Source of the DNA: Aeromonas enteropelogenes
GTDB taxonomy: Bacteria; Pseudomonadota; Gammaproteobacteria; Enterobacterales; Aeromonadaceae
NCBI RefSeq assembly: GCF_000819845.1
Contig: NZ_CDCG01000043.1
Location: 32,659 to 96,658 of the forward strand
Reading direction: 5' to 3'
DNA: 64,000 nucleotides
Every line of letters starts with the position of its first letter. Positions within the stretch are counted from its first letter, which is position 1. Below the pieces are notes generated by a model. That model did no database searches. It saw only the letters and a list, made by a program, of their open reading frames with translations, and was not told the origin of the DNA. Below, one piece after another: positions 54,193-63,957 of the stretch. Both the position numbers and the translations under genes were made by a program.

Positions 54193-57006
54193 CTATTTGA
54201 TCCCCTGAGACATGCGATCATCTGCCAGGGTATAGGCACCATACGAATTTTCATGCTGTTCGCCCGTGAGCAGAAAGTGGGATACCTCTTCCCGCGTCTG
54301 GCTGAAGACAGCCTGCAACTGCTCCAGATCCACATCCTCCAGCACTTCGTTTTGCCGCAGCCGCCACTCCAGCTCTCCTGCCACCATCTGCAAGCGAGAT
54401 GCCGAAATATTGGCAGAGACTCCCTTGAGTGTGTGCAGCAACTTGCTGGCGATCTCGGGCTGCTGGCGACGCAGGGCGGAGCGGATCTCCCACAGGTCGT
54501 CCTTGTGCTCCGACATGAACAGCTTGAACAGGATCTGCAGCGCCTCCTTGTCCTGATCCAGACGCTTGAGCGCGTCCTGCAGATCGAGGATCCCCATCAT
54601 GTCCGGCGGTTTGACCTCGAGCAGGCCACTCTGCTCGCTCCCCTGGCGTTTCACCCATTGCAGCAGGTTGTTGTAAAGATCCAGCTTGCTCACCGGCTTG
54701 GTCACATAACCATTCATCCCGACCCCGAGACAACGCTCCTTGTCACCGGGCATGGCACTGGCGGTCAGGGCTATGATGGGGACGTCATGCTTGTCGACCA
54801 TCTTGCGGATCTGGCGGGTCGCATCCAATCCGTCGAGCACCGGCATCTGCAAATCCATCAGGATGACGTCAAAGGGTTGCTCGGAGACCCGTTCCACCGC
54901 TTCCCGGCCATTGTTGACCACGGTCACTACAGCCTCGACCCGGCGCAGATATTCGATGATGAGTTGCTGGTTGACCCTGTTGTCCTCGGCCAGCAAGACA
55001 CGGGTCCCCTGCAGCAGGGATTTGAAGTACTGCTGTTCCCCCTGGGCCTCGGCCTGACGGATATGGTGGTCGTAGGCACTGCCGTTGAGCAGCTCATCCA
55101 CCTTGGCCAGCAAGGCATTTTCGGTCATCGGCTTGGCCAGGAAGTGGGTCAGCCCCAGCCCCTCCATTCGGGCATGCAGTCCCTCCCTGGCCCAGGCACT
55201 GATCATCAGGATGGGAATCTGACGCCACTGGGGATGCTGGGACATCTCAAGCGCCAGATCCAGACCATCCTCCTGCCCCATGCGCCAGTCGAGGATGGCG
55301 AGTCGCAGACTCGGTCCCTCTTCGCGCAGCACCTGGCGGGCACGGGAAAGGGTGTTGACCGCCAGTACGCGCATGCCGGCACGGCTCAGAATATCCCTGG
55401 CCAGCTCCAGCACCAGCTCGTTGTCATCCATCACCATCACCAGCGGCTGGTTCTCGAAGAAGACTCTGTGACCGGCGACACCGTACATGGCCTGGGCCAT
55501 GGGGATCTCGAACTGGAACAGAGAACCCACACCCGGTTTGCTCTGCACCGTGATCTGCCCCCCCATCAGCTCGACCAGTCGCTGGGAGATATTCAGACCC
55601 AGCCCCGAGCCACCATATTTGCGGGTATTGCCCGCCTCCAGCTGGGTAAAGGCCTGGAACAACTGGCTCTGTTTCTCTTCGGCGATGCCGATCCCGGTAT
55701 CCCGTACACTGAAACGGATCCGCATCGGATGCAGGTTGGCCAGTTCGATGGAGACTTCGACTTCACCACGCTCGGTAAACTTGATGGCGTTGTTGACCAG
55801 ATTGACCAGCACCTGGCCCAGACGCAGGGGATCGCCACGCAAGAAGAGCGGGACCTCGGGGGATTTGCGAATGATCACCTCGATATGCTTGCGTTCGGCC
55901 AGATCGGCAAACATGCCCGCCAGCGAGTCGAGCTGCTCGCTCAGGTCGAAATCGATCTCCTCCAGCGTCAGCTTGCCGGACTCCACCTTGGTCAGATCGA
56001 GGATGTCGTTGATAAGGAGCAACAGGGTATCGGAGGAGGATTTTATCTTGCCGAGATAATCCCGCTGCTGCTGATCCAGCTCGGTCTGCAATGCCAGCGA
56101 ACTGAAGCCGATAATGGCGTTCATGGGGGTGCGGATCTCATGGCTCATGTTGGCCAGAAAATCGCTCTTGGCCTGCGCCAGCAACCCGGTCTGGCGTGAT
56201 AGCTCGCTCAGCTTCTGGTTGCGGCGCCACAAGGTGGCGGCCACCAGTCCGAAGCAGATGAGCGCCCCCAACAGCACCATCAAATAAAAGTGGCTCATCA
56301 GCGCAGAGGCCCGCTCCAGCTTGCCCTGTTTCCAGCGCACCAGGCTGTCGCTCACATGCATGTCGATCAACTGGTAACGCAGCGAGTGATAGCCCACCAC
56401 CTGACGGGCCATCTCTTCACTGAGTTCGAGCAGATTCATGACCTCGGGGCGGTTGGGATAGCGGGAGGCGAGCTGCTGCTGCAAAGCGAGCAGCTGTTGC
56501 TGCTCGTTCTGATCCCAGCTGTGTTGCAGATAACCGTTCAATTGCGCAAGCTCATGCACATCCCGCTGCAATAGGCTGTCGGTCGCACCGAGCTCACGCA
56601 CTTTTTGCAACTGGCGTTCAAATGGCTGCGCCATGTACCTGATGGACATCTCCATGGCATGCAATCGGGCCAGTTGCATCAGATAGGAGTCCATATCTTG
56701 CAACAGCGCCTTGGCGAGGTGGGCGTGGGTCTTGTCCGGATCACTGCGCACCTTGCGCGCGAACCCATCAAGGGTAAAAGAGAGCTGACCAAGCCGCTGC
56801 TGAACACTTTCATCGTTGGCCTTTTCCCGCCCCAGCAGATAGACGGTATCCGAATTGATACGGTTGAGTACCACCTCGGCCGCCGTATTCAGCTCCTGAG
56901 CCTGCTGCTGCCAGCTGAGCAACTGCCAGCAGTAGCCGGAAAAGGCGAGCAACAAGGCAACAATCAGCCCCAGCACAACACGGTTCTTCCGTGATCCTTT
57001 ATTCAT
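54193..57006 (-). CDS. Hybrid sensor histidine kinase with two receiver domains and an HPt domain
   Basis: The 937-residue protein has two membrane helices (about residues 10-30 and 238-260) flanking a helical periplasmic domain. After these come HisKA with the phospho-accepting His at about 289 (MSHEIRTPMNAI), HATPase with NLVNNAIKF and G boxes, REC1 with LAILDWRMG, REC2 with DVILMDLQMPVLDG, and a C-terminal HPt with LLHTLKGVSANI. Both receivers keep the acidic residues, phosphoacceptor and lysine. I chose the ATG at 57006; the frame extends 22 codons to a GTG without a better ribosome-binding site. The signal is unknown. No cognate response regulator lies nearby. Confidence 0.9.
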   Translation of the reverse strand: MNKGSRKNRVVLGLIVALLLAFSGYCWQLLSWQQQAQELNTAAEVVLNRINSDTVYLLGREKANDESVQQRLGQLSFTLDGFARKVRSDPDKTHAHLAKALLQDMDSYLMQLARLHAMEMSIRYMAQPFERQLQKVRELGATDSLLQRDVHELAQLNGYLQHSWDQNEQQQLLALQQQLASRYPNRPEVMNLLELSEEMARQVVGYHSLRYQLIDMHVSDSLVRWKQGKLERASALMSHFYLMVLLGALICFGLVAATLWRRNQKLSELSRQTGLLAQAKSDFLANMSHEIRTPMNAIIGFSSLALQTELDQQQRDYLGKIKSSSDTLLLLINDILDLTKVESGKLTLEEIDFDLSEQLDSLAGMFADLAERKHIEVIIRKSPEVPLFLRGDPLRLGQVLVNLVNNAIKFTERGEVEVSIELANLHPMRIRFSVRDTGIGIAEEKQSQLFQAFTQLEAGNTRKYGGSGLGLNISQRLVELMGGQITVQSKPGVGSLFQFEIPMAQAMYGVAGHRVFFENQPLVMVMDDNELVLELARDILSRAGMRVLAVNTLSRARQVLREEGPSLRLAILDWRMGQEDGLDLALEMSQHPQWRQIPILMISAWAREGLHARMEGLGLTHFLAKPMTENALLAKVDELLNGSAYDHHIRQAEAQGEQQYFKSLLQGTRVLLAEDNRVNQQLIIEYLRRVEAVVTVVNNGREAVERVSEQPFDVILMDLQMPVLDGLDATRQIRKMVDKHDVPIIALTASAMPGDKERCLGVGMNGYVTKPVSKLDLYNNLLQWVKRQGSEQSGLLEVKPPDMMGILDLQDALKRLDQDKEALQILFKLFMSEHKDDLWEIRSALRRQQPEIASKLLHTLKGVSANISASRLQMVAGELEWRLRQNEVLEDVDLEQLQAVFSQTREEVSHFLLTGEQHENSYGAYTLADDRMSQGIK

Positions 57007-57155
57007 CCCGTCTCTCATTTCAAGGTCGCAGATACGGCCGTTGTCACTTTTATCCCGAAGTGAATGATCCACACCGGCCAGTCACCATGTTACCGTTATA
57101 TGTCCCTGACCTGGTGACAATATTTCGCGCAGCATCGAGCACACCGGAGCTTATT

Positions 57156-57590
57156 ATGTCATTTATCACTACTTATTGTAGTCACTGCTTTAAACGAAAC
57201 CGCCTGCCCCAAGACCGGCTCAGCCTGTCTGCCAACTGTGGTCACTGCAAGTCTCCCCTGTTCAGCCAGACCCCCAGCATCGGACAAGAGGCGCAGTTTG
57301 ATACCCTGATCCAGTCCGATATCCCGGTGGTTGTCGATTTTTGGGCCAGCTGGTGCGGCCCCTGCCAACAATTTGCCCCCGTCTTCCACGAAGTGGCGCA
57401 CGAATTTGAACCGGGTTTGCGGTTCGTCAAGGTGGATACCGAACAACAGGCTACCCTGGCCACACGCTACGCCATTCGCAGCATTCCCACCCTGATGGTA
57501 TTCAGGCAAGGAAAGGTCCTGGCCCAGATCAATGGCTCATTGCCAAAAAGCATGTTCAAACAGTGGCTGGAACAGTTTCAAGATGTTTAA
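57156..57590 (+). CDS. trxC: Thioredoxin 2 with N-terminal zinc domain
   Basis: TrxC is a cytoplasmic disulfide reductase induced by oxidative stress. The 144-residue protein has an N-terminal zinc domain with two cysteine pairs, CSHC and CGHC, and a thioredoxin domain with the active site WCGPC and cis-proline in RSIPTLMVF. GGAG precedes the ATG. The gene is divergent from the hybrid kinase, with a 149-base spacer. Confidence 0.95.
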   Translation: MSFITTYCSHCFKRNRLPQDRLSLSANCGHCKSPLFSQTPSIGQEAQFDTLIQSDIPVVVDFWASWCGPCQQFAPVFHEVAHEFEPGLRFVKVDTEQQATLATRYAIRSIPTLMVFRQGKVLAQINGSLPKSMFKQWLEQFQDV

Positions 57591-57750
57591 TTTATGTTGT
57601 GATATAGTTTTTTATTTGTTTTAAACTTTGTTTTCATGTCCGTAATTTGTGAATAGAGGCAGATTTCCAGCACACCCCACTGTTTCAAACAGGTGAATGA
57701 ATGTAATCTCGGCAACACAACAACAACCATAAATTAACCGAGAGAATGCT

Positions 57751-59136
57751 ATGCACACATCTGCTGTACCCTCAGTACCATCACGCTGGCTGGACATCAA
57801 ATCAGGGATCGTGATCCTGGATGTCCTGCTGCTTTGTGCCATGCTGGCCTGGCTCCCGTTTGACCCCATGGTCAACAAGGGTCTCGCCATCCTGATCTTC
57901 ATCGCCATCCTCTGGCTGACCGAAGCGGTGAATATCACCATCACGGCCTTGTCCATTCCTGTACTCGCCACCCTGCTCGGGGTGTTTGACATGAGCAAGT
58001 CCCTGACGGACTTCGCCAACCCCGTCCTGTTCCTCTTCTTCGGGGGTTTTGCCCTGGCAGCCGCCCTCTCCAAACAGGGGCTGGACACCCAGATCGCCGC
58101 CAAGGTGATGCAGCTCGCCAAGGGGCATCTGGGCTGGGCCTCCATGGTACTCTTCACCATCACGGCGGCCCTCTCCATGTGGATCAGCAACACCGCCACC
58201 GCCGCCATGATGATGCCGCTGGCCCTCGGTATGCTAAAAGGCCTCGACATTCACAAGGATCGCCGCACCCTGGTCTTCGTCCTGCTGGGCGTCGCCTACA
58301 GCGCCAGTATTGGCGGGATCGGCACCCTGGTCGGCAGCCCCCCCAATGCCATCGCTGCAGCCCAGATGGGTCTTGGCTTTACCGACTGGATGAGATTCGG
58401 CATCCCCGTAGTCATCATCTTCATGCCAGTGGGTATCGGCCTGCTCTATCTGGTGACGCGCCCCAATCTCTCCCATCAGGTCAGCACCGAACAGGTGACC
58501 ATCCAGTGGACGGGCCAGCGCAAGGTGACCCTGTGCATCTTCCTGACCACAGTTCTGCTATGGATTGGCTCACAACCCATCGCCAAGGCGTTGGGAGGCA
58601 TTCCCCAGTTCGACACCCTGATCGCCATGGGTGCCATCCTGGCTATTGCCATCAGCCGGGTGGCCAGCTGGGATGACATCAACCAGAACACCGACTGGGG
58701 TGTGCTGATGCTGTTTGGCGGTGGCCTGACCCTGAGCGCCATCCTGAAGCAAACCGGCGCCAACGCCTTCCTGGCGGAGCACCTCTCCAACGGCCTTGCT
58801 GCCATGCCGATCTTCGTCATCCTGCTGTGCCTGACCGCCTTCGTGGTGTTCCTGACCGAGCTGGTGTCCAACACTGCCACCGCCGCCCTGCTGGTGCCCC
58901 TGTTTGCCGGCGTTGCGGAAGCCTTGGGGGTGTCGCCCATCGTCGTCTCCGTGCTGATCGCCGTCGGTGCCTCTTGTGCCTTCATGTTGCCTGTCGCCAC
59001 GCCGCCCAACGCCATCGTATTTGCCAGCGGCCACATCCAGCAGCGTGAAATGATGCGAGCAGGCCTGGTGCTGAACCTGGTCTTCACTGTCATCCTGACC
59101 ATGCTTGCCTACTTCATGGGCGACATACTCCATTGA
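57751..59136 (+). CDS. DASS/SLC13-family divalent anion:sodium symporter
   Basis: The 461-residue protein has about eleven or twelve membrane helices. The two hairpin SNT motifs that bind sodium and substrate are MWISNTATAAMMMP (about residues 146-159) and ELVSNTATAALLVP (about 370-383). VGSPPNAI and ATPPNAI repeats complete the sites. Such transporters import C4-dicarboxylates or related anions by sodium coupling. The substrate here is not certain. A terminator follows. Confidence 0.88.
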   Translation: MHTSAVPSVPSRWLDIKSGIVILDVLLLCAMLAWLPFDPMVNKGLAILIFIAILWLTEAVNITITALSIPVLATLLGVFDMSKSLTDFANPVLFLFFGGFALAAALSKQGLDTQIAAKVMQLAKGHLGWASMVLFTITAALSMWISNTATAAMMMPLALGMLKGLDIHKDRRTLVFVLLGVAYSASIGGIGTLVGSPPNAIAAAQMGLGFTDWMRFGIPVVIIFMPVGIGLLYLVTRPNLSHQVSTEQVTIQWTGQRKVTLCIFLTTVLLWIGSQPIAKALGGIPQFDTLIAMGAILAIAISRVASWDDINQNTDWGVLMLFGGGLTLSAILKQTGANAFLAEHLSNGLAAMPIFVILLCLTAFVVFLTELVSNTATAALLVPLFAGVAEALGVSPIVVSVLIAVGASCAFMLPVATPPNAIVFASGHIQQREMMRAGLVLNLVFTVILTMLAYFMGDILH

Positions 59137-59153
59137 GTTAACCCATGTATGCC

Positions 59154-59177
59154 AAGGCCCCTGACGGGGCCTTTTTT
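59154..59177 (+). terminator. Terminator of the DASS symporter gene
   Basis: The stem AAGGCCCC/GGGGCCTT (59154-59161, 59166-59173) with loop TGAC is followed by a T-run. Confidence 0.9.
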
Positions 59178-59352
59178 ATTGCCTCTCTTGCCTGCCGACT
59201 CTCCTGGAGTGCGCACCTTTTTCTCCCGTTCTCAGCCCCGTCATCCGACGTCACTCGCACTCAAATAACAGAACCGCACGCTGGAGATAACAGTTGGGCA
59301 GTTGGCCTTTCTCCCGCGCTCGCACCAACCAAAGTCACCCACGCCCAATAAA

Positions 59353-59375
59353 AAACCCCCGCATGGCGGGGGTTT
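59353..59375 (-). terminator. Terminator of the glycogen phosphorylase gene
   Basis: The stem AAACCCCCGC/GCGGGGGTTT (59353-59362, 59366-59375) has a three-base loop and, on the minus strand, is followed by a T-run. It lies 16 bases past the phosphorylase stop. Confidence 0.85.
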
Positions 59376-59390
59376 GGGTTTGCTTTCTTG

Positions 59391-61865
59391 TCAGCCGATG
59401 TTGCAGGGCTTCAGGTTCCAGATCCGATCCACATAGTCCTGAATGGAGCGGTCGGAGTTGAACTTGCCCATGGTGGCCGAGTTGATGATGGCCTTCTTCG
59501 CCCACAGCGCCGGATCCCGATACCAGGTATCGATGAGCTTGTGCGCTTCCGAATAGGAGGCGAAATCTGCCAGGGTCAGGTAGGGGTCGCCTCCTTCCAG
59601 CAGGGAACGCTTGATGGAGGAGAGCTCCCCCGGGCGACCCGGCGTGAAGTAATCGGTATCGAACCAGTCCAGCACGGCTTTGAGCTCGGAGTTGGCATAG
59701 TAGAAGTCATAGGGGTTGTAACCACGCCCCTTCAGGGACTTCACCTCGTCCACATTCAAACCGAAGATGGCGCAGTTTTCGGCACCGGCCTCTTCGGCGA
59801 TCTCGATGTTGGCCCCATCCAGGGTACCGATGGTGATGGCGCCGTTCAATGCCATCTTCATGTTGCCAGTACCGGATGCCTCGTAACCTGCGGTGGAGAT
59901 CTGCTCTGAGACATCCGCCGCCGGGATCAGCTTCTCGGCCAGGCTCACGCGGTAGTTCGGCATGAACACCACCTTAAGCTTGCCCTGAATGCGCACATCG
60001 TTGTTAACCCGCTCCGCCAACTTGTTGATGGCATAGATGATGTCTTTGGCCAGCTTGTAGCCAGGTGCCGCCTTGGAGCCAAAGATGAACACCCGCGGGT
60101 GCATGTCGTAGTCCGGGTTGGCCAGCAGACGACGGTAGAGCGCCATGATGTGGATAAGGTTCAGCTGCTGGCGCTTGTATTCATGCAGACGCTTGATCTG
60201 GACGTCGAAGATCGCCTCGGCACTGACGTCGATGCCGGTTTCGGCCTTAATGACCTTGACCAGCTTCTCCTTGTTGTGACGCTTGATGGTCATGAACTGC
60301 TTCTGGAATGCCTTATCGTCGGCAAACTTCACCACGCTGCGCAGCTTGTCGAGCTGCAGCGGCCACTCTTTACCCACTACCTCGTTGTAGAGTTCGGCCA
60401 GTTCCGGGTTGCAGGCCAGCAGCCAGCGGCGCGGGGTCACACCGTTGGTGACGTTGCACATCTTCTCGGGCCACAACTCGGCATACTCGGGGAAGAGATC
60501 TTCCTTCACCAGTTTGGAGTGGATCTCGGCCACGCCATTGACCTTGGAAGAGCCGATCACGCACAGGTTGCCCATCCGCACCTTGCGCACACTCCCCTCT
60601 TCAATGATGGAAAGCTTGGCCTTGATGGCGTCGTTGCCCGGCCACTTGGGCTCGACCAGATCATTCAGGAAGCGGGCGTTGATTTCATAGATGATCTCCA
60701 GATGGCGCGGCAGCACCTTCTCGAACAGGCTGACAGACCACTTCTCCAGCGCCTCCGGCAGCAAAGTGTGGTTGGTGTAGGAGAAGACCTGATAACTGAT
60801 ATCCCAGGCCGCATTCCAGTCCATCCCCTCTTCATCTACCAGCACCCGCATCAGCTCGGGGATCGCCACTGTGGGGTGGGTATCGTTGAGCTGAATGGCA
60901 ATCTGGGTGGCAAAGTTGCCAAAGTCGCTGCCGTGCACCCGCTTGTAGCGGCGCATGATGTCCTTGATGGAACAGGCGCAGAAGAAGTACTGCTGGATCA
61001 GACGCAGCTCCTTGCCTGCATCCGTATCATCGTTTGGATAGAGCACCTTGGAGATGGTCTCGGCCTGGGCTTTCTCGGCCTGGGAGTCGATGTAACCACC
61101 GGCGTTGAACACGTCCCAGTCGAAGAACTCGGAAGCACGGGACTCCCACAAACGCAGGATGTTGACGGTGTGGCCGCCGAAGCCAACCACCGGGATATCC
61201 CAGGGCACCCCTTTGATCTTGCGACCGGCGTGCCACACCTTCTTCAGGCCGCCCTTGTCACCAAACACGGTTTCCACGTAGCCGTAGAGCGGGATCTCCT
61301 GCACCGATTCCGGGCGGCAGATCTCCCAGGGGTTGCCATATTCACGCCAGGAGTCCGGACGCTCAATCTGGCGACCATCCTGAATTTCCTGACGGAACAG
61401 GCCGTGCTCGTAGTGAATGCCGTAGCCAACGGCCGGATAGTTGAGGGTCGCCAGCGAATCGATGAAGCAGGCAGCCAGTCGACCCAGGCCGCCATTGCCA
61501 AGGGCCATATCCGGCTCTTGCTCGCAGAGATCGGTCAGTTCCAGACCCAGCTCGCCAAGCGCTTCTTCGCAGATCTTGTACAGGGAGAGGTTATGCAGGT
61601 TGTTGGAGGTCAAACGCCCCATCAGGAATTCAGCAGAGAGATAGTGAATCGCACGAGTGTCTTTCTTGAAGTGAGTCTGCTGAGTGCGGGTCAGGCGCTC
61701 GTACACCTGTTCGTTGACGGCCGCAGCGGTGGCTTTCCACCACGCTTCGGGAGAGGCTTTCTGTTCGCTTGTACCCAAGGTAGAACGCAGGTGACGCACG
61801 ATACTCGCCTTGAGCTGATCTTTATCCAGTTGGAGATCCTGGTCTGTCTTCTTCTTGGTAGCCAT
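59391..61865 (-). CDS. glgP: Glycogen/maltodextrin phosphorylase
   Basis: This enzyme releases glucose-1-phosphate from alpha-1,4-glucans. At 824 residues it is close to E. coli GlgP (815) and MalP (797). The PLP-lysine motif EASGTGNMKMALNGA is near residues 670-685, and other family stretches such as ALGNGGLGRLAACF and QLNDTHPTVAIPEL are present. The gene stands alone, without malQ or other glg genes beside it, so whether it serves glycogen or maltodextrin cannot be settled from position. Confidence 0.9.
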   Translation of the reverse strand: MATKKKTDQDLQLDKDQLKASIVRHLRSTLGTSEQKASPEAWWKATAAAVNEQVYERLTRTQQTHFKKDTRAIHYLSAEFLMGRLTSNNLHNLSLYKICEEALGELGLELTDLCEQEPDMALGNGGLGRLAACFIDSLATLNYPAVGYGIHYEHGLFRQEIQDGRQIERPDSWREYGNPWEICRPESVQEIPLYGYVETVFGDKGGLKKVWHAGRKIKGVPWDIPVVGFGGHTVNILRLWESRASEFFDWDVFNAGGYIDSQAEKAQAETISKVLYPNDDTDAGKELRLIQQYFFCACSIKDIMRRYKRVHGSDFGNFATQIAIQLNDTHPTVAIPELMRVLVDEEGMDWNAAWDISYQVFSYTNHTLLPEALEKWSVSLFEKVLPRHLEIIYEINARFLNDLVEPKWPGNDAIKAKLSIIEEGSVRKVRMGNLCVIGSSKVNGVAEIHSKLVKEDLFPEYAELWPEKMCNVTNGVTPRRWLLACNPELAELYNEVVGKEWPLQLDKLRSVVKFADDKAFQKQFMTIKRHNKEKLVKVIKAETGIDVSAEAIFDVQIKRLHEYKRQQLNLIHIMALYRRLLANPDYDMHPRVFIFGSKAAPGYKLAKDIIYAINKLAERVNNDVRIQGKLKVVFMPNYRVSLAEKLIPAADVSEQISTAGYEASGTGNMKMALNGAITIGTLDGANIEIAEEAGAENCAIFGLNVDEVKSLKGRGYNPYDFYYANSELKAVLDWFDTDYFTPGRPGELSSIKRSLLEGGDPYLTLADFASYSEAHKLIDTWYRDPALWAKKAIINSATMGKFNSDRSIQDYVDRIWNLKPCNIG

Positions 61866-62237
61866 AAACCATATTCCTTCGTTACAAATAAAATTGTTAT
61901 CCCGGTTAACGGGTCCGGCGCTGTTGTTATCTCAAATATTTACCGGCGTGAGAATACTAACGAAAGCAGCTGAATTAAAAGTTAACGCAAGTCACACTTT
62001 ACCCCACGGGAAACGCAATAAAAGTATGAAAACCCTTTCCTTAAAATTCTTTTAAAAATCAATCAAAACCATAAAAATCAATAAGTTAATGCAATCGTAA
62101 AAATAATGAAATATGAATAGGTTTTCAGAGGTTGCCAAGTCTTGAAAATCCTTGAAAATAAGCCATGAAATGGCGCATTGAAAGCGATTTCAATGCGCCA
62201 AAATGTAATATGAAGCCAACACGATATCCCCCATTGT
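61866..62237. other. AT-rich spacer upstream of glgP
   Basis: No gene is seen in these 372 bases. The AT-rich half (about 61970-62160) with several TTAAAA and AAAATC stretches probably holds the glgP promoter, but I cannot identify its elements. Confidence 0.45.
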
Positions 62238-62435
62238 TCAGGGATGAGCCTTGAACTGGTTGGTCAAGGGATCATAGTGATACCCAATCTGGCCCAACCT
62301 GTTCGCCAGTTGCTCCTCACTCATGTCGTAATAAGCCAGCAACTCTTCCAGCCCGTCACACTCCAGTCTCAGCTTTTCGTTGATGATGCCCAACAAGATG
62401 TTGGCATCCAGACGCTGCAAAGTACTGATATCCAT
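62238..62435 (-). CDS. DUF4250 protein
   Basis: The 65-residue protein resembles DUF4250 members in length and in the text NILLGIINEKLRLECDGLEELLAYYDMS, followed by LANRLGQIGYHYDP. It is mainly helical, with no signal or membrane segment. Its function is unknown. A strong GGGGAGGTGA ribosome-binding site supports the start. Confidence 0.8.
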   Translation of the reverse strand: MDISTLQRLDANILLGIINEKLRLECDGLEELLAYYDMSEEQLANRLGQIGYHYDPLTNQFKAHP

Positions 62436-62597
62436 GACGTCACCTCCCCTGCATTAACCCTGTATAACCATGGGCGGTTCCATTCCATTTGTCCATCGAA
62501 TAAAAAACGACCACTGCTTTTAAAAAAATTTTCCTGATAAATCAGTATCTTTTTCTCCCATCCTGCCAAGGGCATCACATTTTTTGGCAAAAATGCC

Positions 62598-62638
62598 TTG
62601 TCAGAGTCACAGGACAGAACTACTGTATGCACATACAG
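62598..62638 (+). promoter_or_regulatory. LexA (SOS) box overlapping the -10 of the sulA-like gene
   Basis: CTGTATGCACATACAG at 62623-62638 fits the LexA consensus CTGT-N8-ACAG perfectly. It overlaps TACTGT (62621-62626), which forms a sigma-70 promoter with TTGTCA (62598-62603) at 17-base spacing. LexA binding would block this promoter until DNA damage. Confidence 0.85.
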
Positions 62639-62664
62639 CTTGAGTTTTTATACAGGATGCGTAG

Positions 62665-63150
62665 ATGAACCAGCCCCAGCACTCACCTCTCTATGGAATG
62701 ACCCGTACCATGAGCAATCCCTGGCCAACCAGAACGGCTTGCAAAGCGGGACCGACTCACGCTCGCGCGTCTTTCTTGTCTGATGAACCGCTGCACAAAG
62801 AACTGGGTACACAGTCAATTCCTACCAAGGGATGGATCCTGCTGATCGCCCCGCCAGGCCGCCCTGCTTCTCTCCATCTGCAGGAACAGGGACTTGATCC
62901 AGCCAGGGTCTTGATTGTGCACAGCACCAAGATCAAGAACTGGCAGCAGACGCTGGAGCGCAGCCTCGGTTCTGGCCATTGTGCTGCCGTGTTCACCTGG
63001 TTACCCGAAACGATCGAACTGGATCACGCCAAATTGCAACGGCTGGAACAGCAATCTGGCGTATTCATCCGTTATTTGGGCGACGTGACGCCAAGAGCAG
63101 CCAAGCCACAGGTCGCCTATGCAGAACAGGATATCTACCTCAATCACTGA
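62665..63150 (+). CDS. sulA: SulA-like SOS cell-division inhibitor
   Basis: SulA blocks FtsZ polymerisation during SOS. The 161-residue product is close to E. coli SulA (169) in length. The conserved core is visible: GWILLIAPPGRPASLHLQEQGL (about residues 56-77), then VLIVHSTK, and AAVFTWLP (about 107-114). The N-terminal 50 residues are less conserved. A perfect LexA box overlaps its promoter, which strongly supports the role. The gene next downstream codes for a YcgN-family protein. Confidence 0.88.
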   Translation: MNQPQHSPLYGMTRTMSNPWPTRTACKAGPTHARASFLSDEPLHKELGTQSIPTKGWILLIAPPGRPASLHLQEQGLDPARVLIVHSTKIKNWQQTLERSLGSGHCAAVFTWLPETIELDHAKLQRLEQQSGVFIRYLGDVTPRAAKPQVAYAEQDIYLNH

Positions 63151-63377
63151 CAAAAACCGACTATGGCGAGACTCGGCCAAAGAGATAGGTCATCGCCATA
63201 AATGATGGAAGCTGTAAGGATGGAGATGGGGCCCGATGATAACAACTTGCGGATCAGAGCAAGGTTATTTTGAGCCAGCCATTGCCCTTGGAAAACACAT
63301 GCCACTGGCAATGGGCCGTCATCCTTGAAATGTGAGGTAACAAGAGGTATAACCACGCGTTTTATCAGGTGTATTAA

Positions 63378-63824
63378 GTGAGCAGTATGATGCAAGCCCC
63401 TTTTTGGCAGACCAAGAGTCTGCAACAGATGACCGAGTCAGAATGGGAATCCCTCTGTGACGGCTGTGGCAAGTGCTGCCTCAACAAGCTTATCGATGAA
63501 GACACCGAAGAGCTGGTATTCACCAATGTCGCTTGCAACCTGCTCAACACCAAGACCTGCCAGTGTTCTGACTACCTGAATCGCTTCAAAAAAGAGCCTG
63601 ACTGCCTGCAGATCACTCATGACAAAATCGCCGAGTATGACTGGCTGCCTTCGACCTGCGCCTATCGTCTGCTGGCAGAAGGCAATCCCCTGCCGGCCTG
63701 GCATCCCCTTATCACCGGCAGCCGCTCTGCCATGCACCAGGCCGGACAATCGGTACGGGGCAAAGTCATCCATGAGGTCGATGCCGGTGAGTGGGCCGAC
63801 CATATCATCACCTGGGCAAGCTGA
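63378..63824 (+). CDS. YcgN-family cysteine-cluster protein (UPF0260)
   Basis: The 148-residue protein is very similar to E. coli YcgN (about 153). The family clusters CDGCGKCC (about residues 28-35) and [14 protein letters not shown], with a later Cys in PDCL and in STCAYRLL, suggest metal or iron-sulfur binding. Its function is unknown. I used the GTG at 63378; ATGs at 63387 and 63390 are possible starts. Confidence 0.88.
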   Translation: MSSMMQAPFWQTKSLQQMTESEWESLCDGCGKCCLNKLIDEDTEELVFTNVACNLLNTKTCQCSDYLNRFKKEPDCLQITHDKIAEYDWLPSTCAYRLLAEGNPLPAWHPLITGSRSAMHQAGQSVRGKVIHEVDAGEWADHIITWAS

Positions 63825-63858
63825 GCCCAAGGCATAGCGCCATACATCAAGCTAGACC

Positions 63859-63884
63859 AAGGGCTGCCCACGCAGCCCTTTTTG
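63859..63884 (+). terminator. Terminator after the YcgN-family gene
   Basis: The perfect stem AAGGGCTGC/GCAGCCCTT (63859-63867, 63872-63880) with loop CCAC is followed by TTT. It lies 35 bases past the stop, before the next, convergent gene. Confidence 0.85.
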
Positions 63885-63957
63885 ATCTCTCCCGTTTTTC
63901 GTCAACCATCCCCTCTGAATCGCCCCTTCTTTCCTGCCACTCTCACCCATCCCTTTA

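Noticed and set aside
63279..63314. Inverted repeat CCATTGCC/GGCAATGG between sulA and the YcgN-family gene
   Set aside because: Eight-base arms with a 20-base loop and no T-run; too weak to call a terminator or operator.
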